A stretch of 6,472 nucleotides of DNA from the NCBI GenBank assembly GCA_022360105.1, contig JAKSDL010000236.1, positions 1 through 6,472 on the forward strand, in the 5' to 3' direction. The number at the start of each line of letters is the position of its first letter. Position 1 is the stretch's first letter. The stretch is from Pseudomonadota bacterium. GTDB lineage: Bacteria; SAR324; XYD2-FULL-50-16; JAHJRI01. Positions 5,969 to 6,472 of this stretch are shown in pieces. The translations under genes were made by a program, and so were the position numbers. The notes under the pieces were generated by a model that was not told the DNA's origin, did no database searches, and was given only the letters and a program-made list of their open reading frames with translations.

Positions 5969-6472
5969 TCAAGCTTTGGTAAACCGGAGGGAAGCAGCCA
6001 GGGCCACAACCAGGATCGATCCAATGTTGTGGGTGACAGCGCCCAGAATTGGTGTCAGCAATCCTGCCGAACTGGCAGCAACAGCAATGGCATTGATACC
6101 AAAACTGAGCAGGATATTGATCTTGATAATTCCGGACATTTTTCGGCTGAGTTTGACCAAAAAAGGCAGCAGTGACAACTTGTCATTCATCAAAACAATA
6201 TCAGCTGTCTCAAGCGCCACATCCGATCCCCTCAATCCCATAGCAATACCGGTCGTCGCAGCTTTTAGGGCGGGCGCATCATTGATACCGTCTCCCACGT
6301 ACACCAGGTTGCCTTTCTGATAACCGTCGATCTTTTCCAGCTTATCTTTAGGTTTCTGGGCGGCATGATATGTGTGAATACCGGTCTCCTGGGCAATACG
6401 TTTCACAGGCGATCCCTGATCACCCGAAATAATGGCAATATCCCGGATGCCGATGTTTGTCAGTGCCTGTAC
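5969..6472 (-). CDS. Heavy-metal P1B-type ATPase, C-terminal part
   Basis: The frame runs leftward from the right edge without interruption for 167 codons and stops at TGA 5971-5969. The GTG at 6406 is internal, since family sequence (IAIISGDQ) continues upstream of it. The visible part starts in the P-domain. VGDGINDAP (6298-6272) is the Mg-binding hinge motif of P-type ATPases, followed by TADIVLM. The last two membrane helices come next, the second containing THNIGS (6034-6017). HN-x-[ST] in the last helix is a pattern of metal-transporting P1B enzymes outside the classic copper (MxxSS) and zinc (DxG) groups. The metal is therefore uncertain. After HNIGS the usual V-V-x-N-S segment reads VVALAAS, so the common Asn is absent. 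The phosphorylation site, actuator and metal-binding N-terminus lie outside the window. The gene converges on the RND gene, so the two are not co-transcribed. Confidence 0.93.
   Translation of the reverse strand, partial: VQALTNIGIRDIAIISGDQGSPVKRIAQETGIHTYHAAQKPKDKLEKIDGYQKGNLVYVGDGINDAPALKAATTGIAMGLRGSDVALETADIVLMNDKLSLLPFLVKLSRKMSGIIKINILLSFGINAIAVAASSAGLLTPILGAVTHNIGSILVVALAASLRFTKA

Noticed and set aside
5925..6320. 131-codon open frame on the plus strand
   Set aside because: It is antisense to the P-type ATPase, whose motifs are unmistakable.
6404..6406. GTG as start of the P-type ATPase
   Set aside because: Family sequence continues upstream in the same frame to the edge; a 145-residue protein would lack every catalytic domain but the end.

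Overview
The window looks like bacterial chromosomal DNA of moderate GC content. It carries Shine-Dalgarno sites, a Gram-negative-style RND exporter and many palindromic intergenic repeats. The flavour (34-residue helical repeat protein, orphan two-domain RND/MMPL exporter, GC-rich REP-like palindromes in AT-richer spacers) fits an environmental Desulfobacterota-type bacterium. That assignment is inference; no marker gene proves it.

Layout. Positions 1-981 (+) hold the 3' part of a gene for a TPR-like alpha-solenoid protein that begins before the window. Positions 982-1508 are a spacer occupied mostly by a mobile-element-like repeat (about 1029-1411) with nested inverted repeats. Positions 1509-2165 (-) are a decayed fragment of an ABC exporter nucleotide-binding domain; all family motifs are still readable across two frameshifts, and the 5' part with the membrane domain is gone. 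A second, more degenerate copy of the repeat (about 2216-2700) starts some 50 bp beyond the truncation point. An AT-rich spacer follows, with a plausible sigma70-type promoter (3031-3059) and a possible 16-codon leader ORF (3137-3187) whose stop overlaps the next start. Positions 3184-5601 (+) encode a complete 805-residue RND/MMPL exporter. Positions 5602-5968 are a convergent spacer with a 17-bp perfect hairpin and fragments of the same repeat family. Positions 5969-6472 (-) are the 3' end of a heavy-metal P1B-type ATPase that continues past the right edge.

The intact genes do not form one operon. The RND gene stands alone under its own apparent promoter and converges on the ATPase gene. 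No adaptor, outer-membrane channel or regulator accompanies the exporter here. I see no clear evidence of a new multi-gene system. The observations most worth checking are the nested inverted-repeat element family bracketing the ABC pseudogene, the possible coupled leader ORF before the exporter, the loss of the TM4 acidic residue in only one half of the exporter, and the exact 34-residue Trp-bearing repeat in the left gene.
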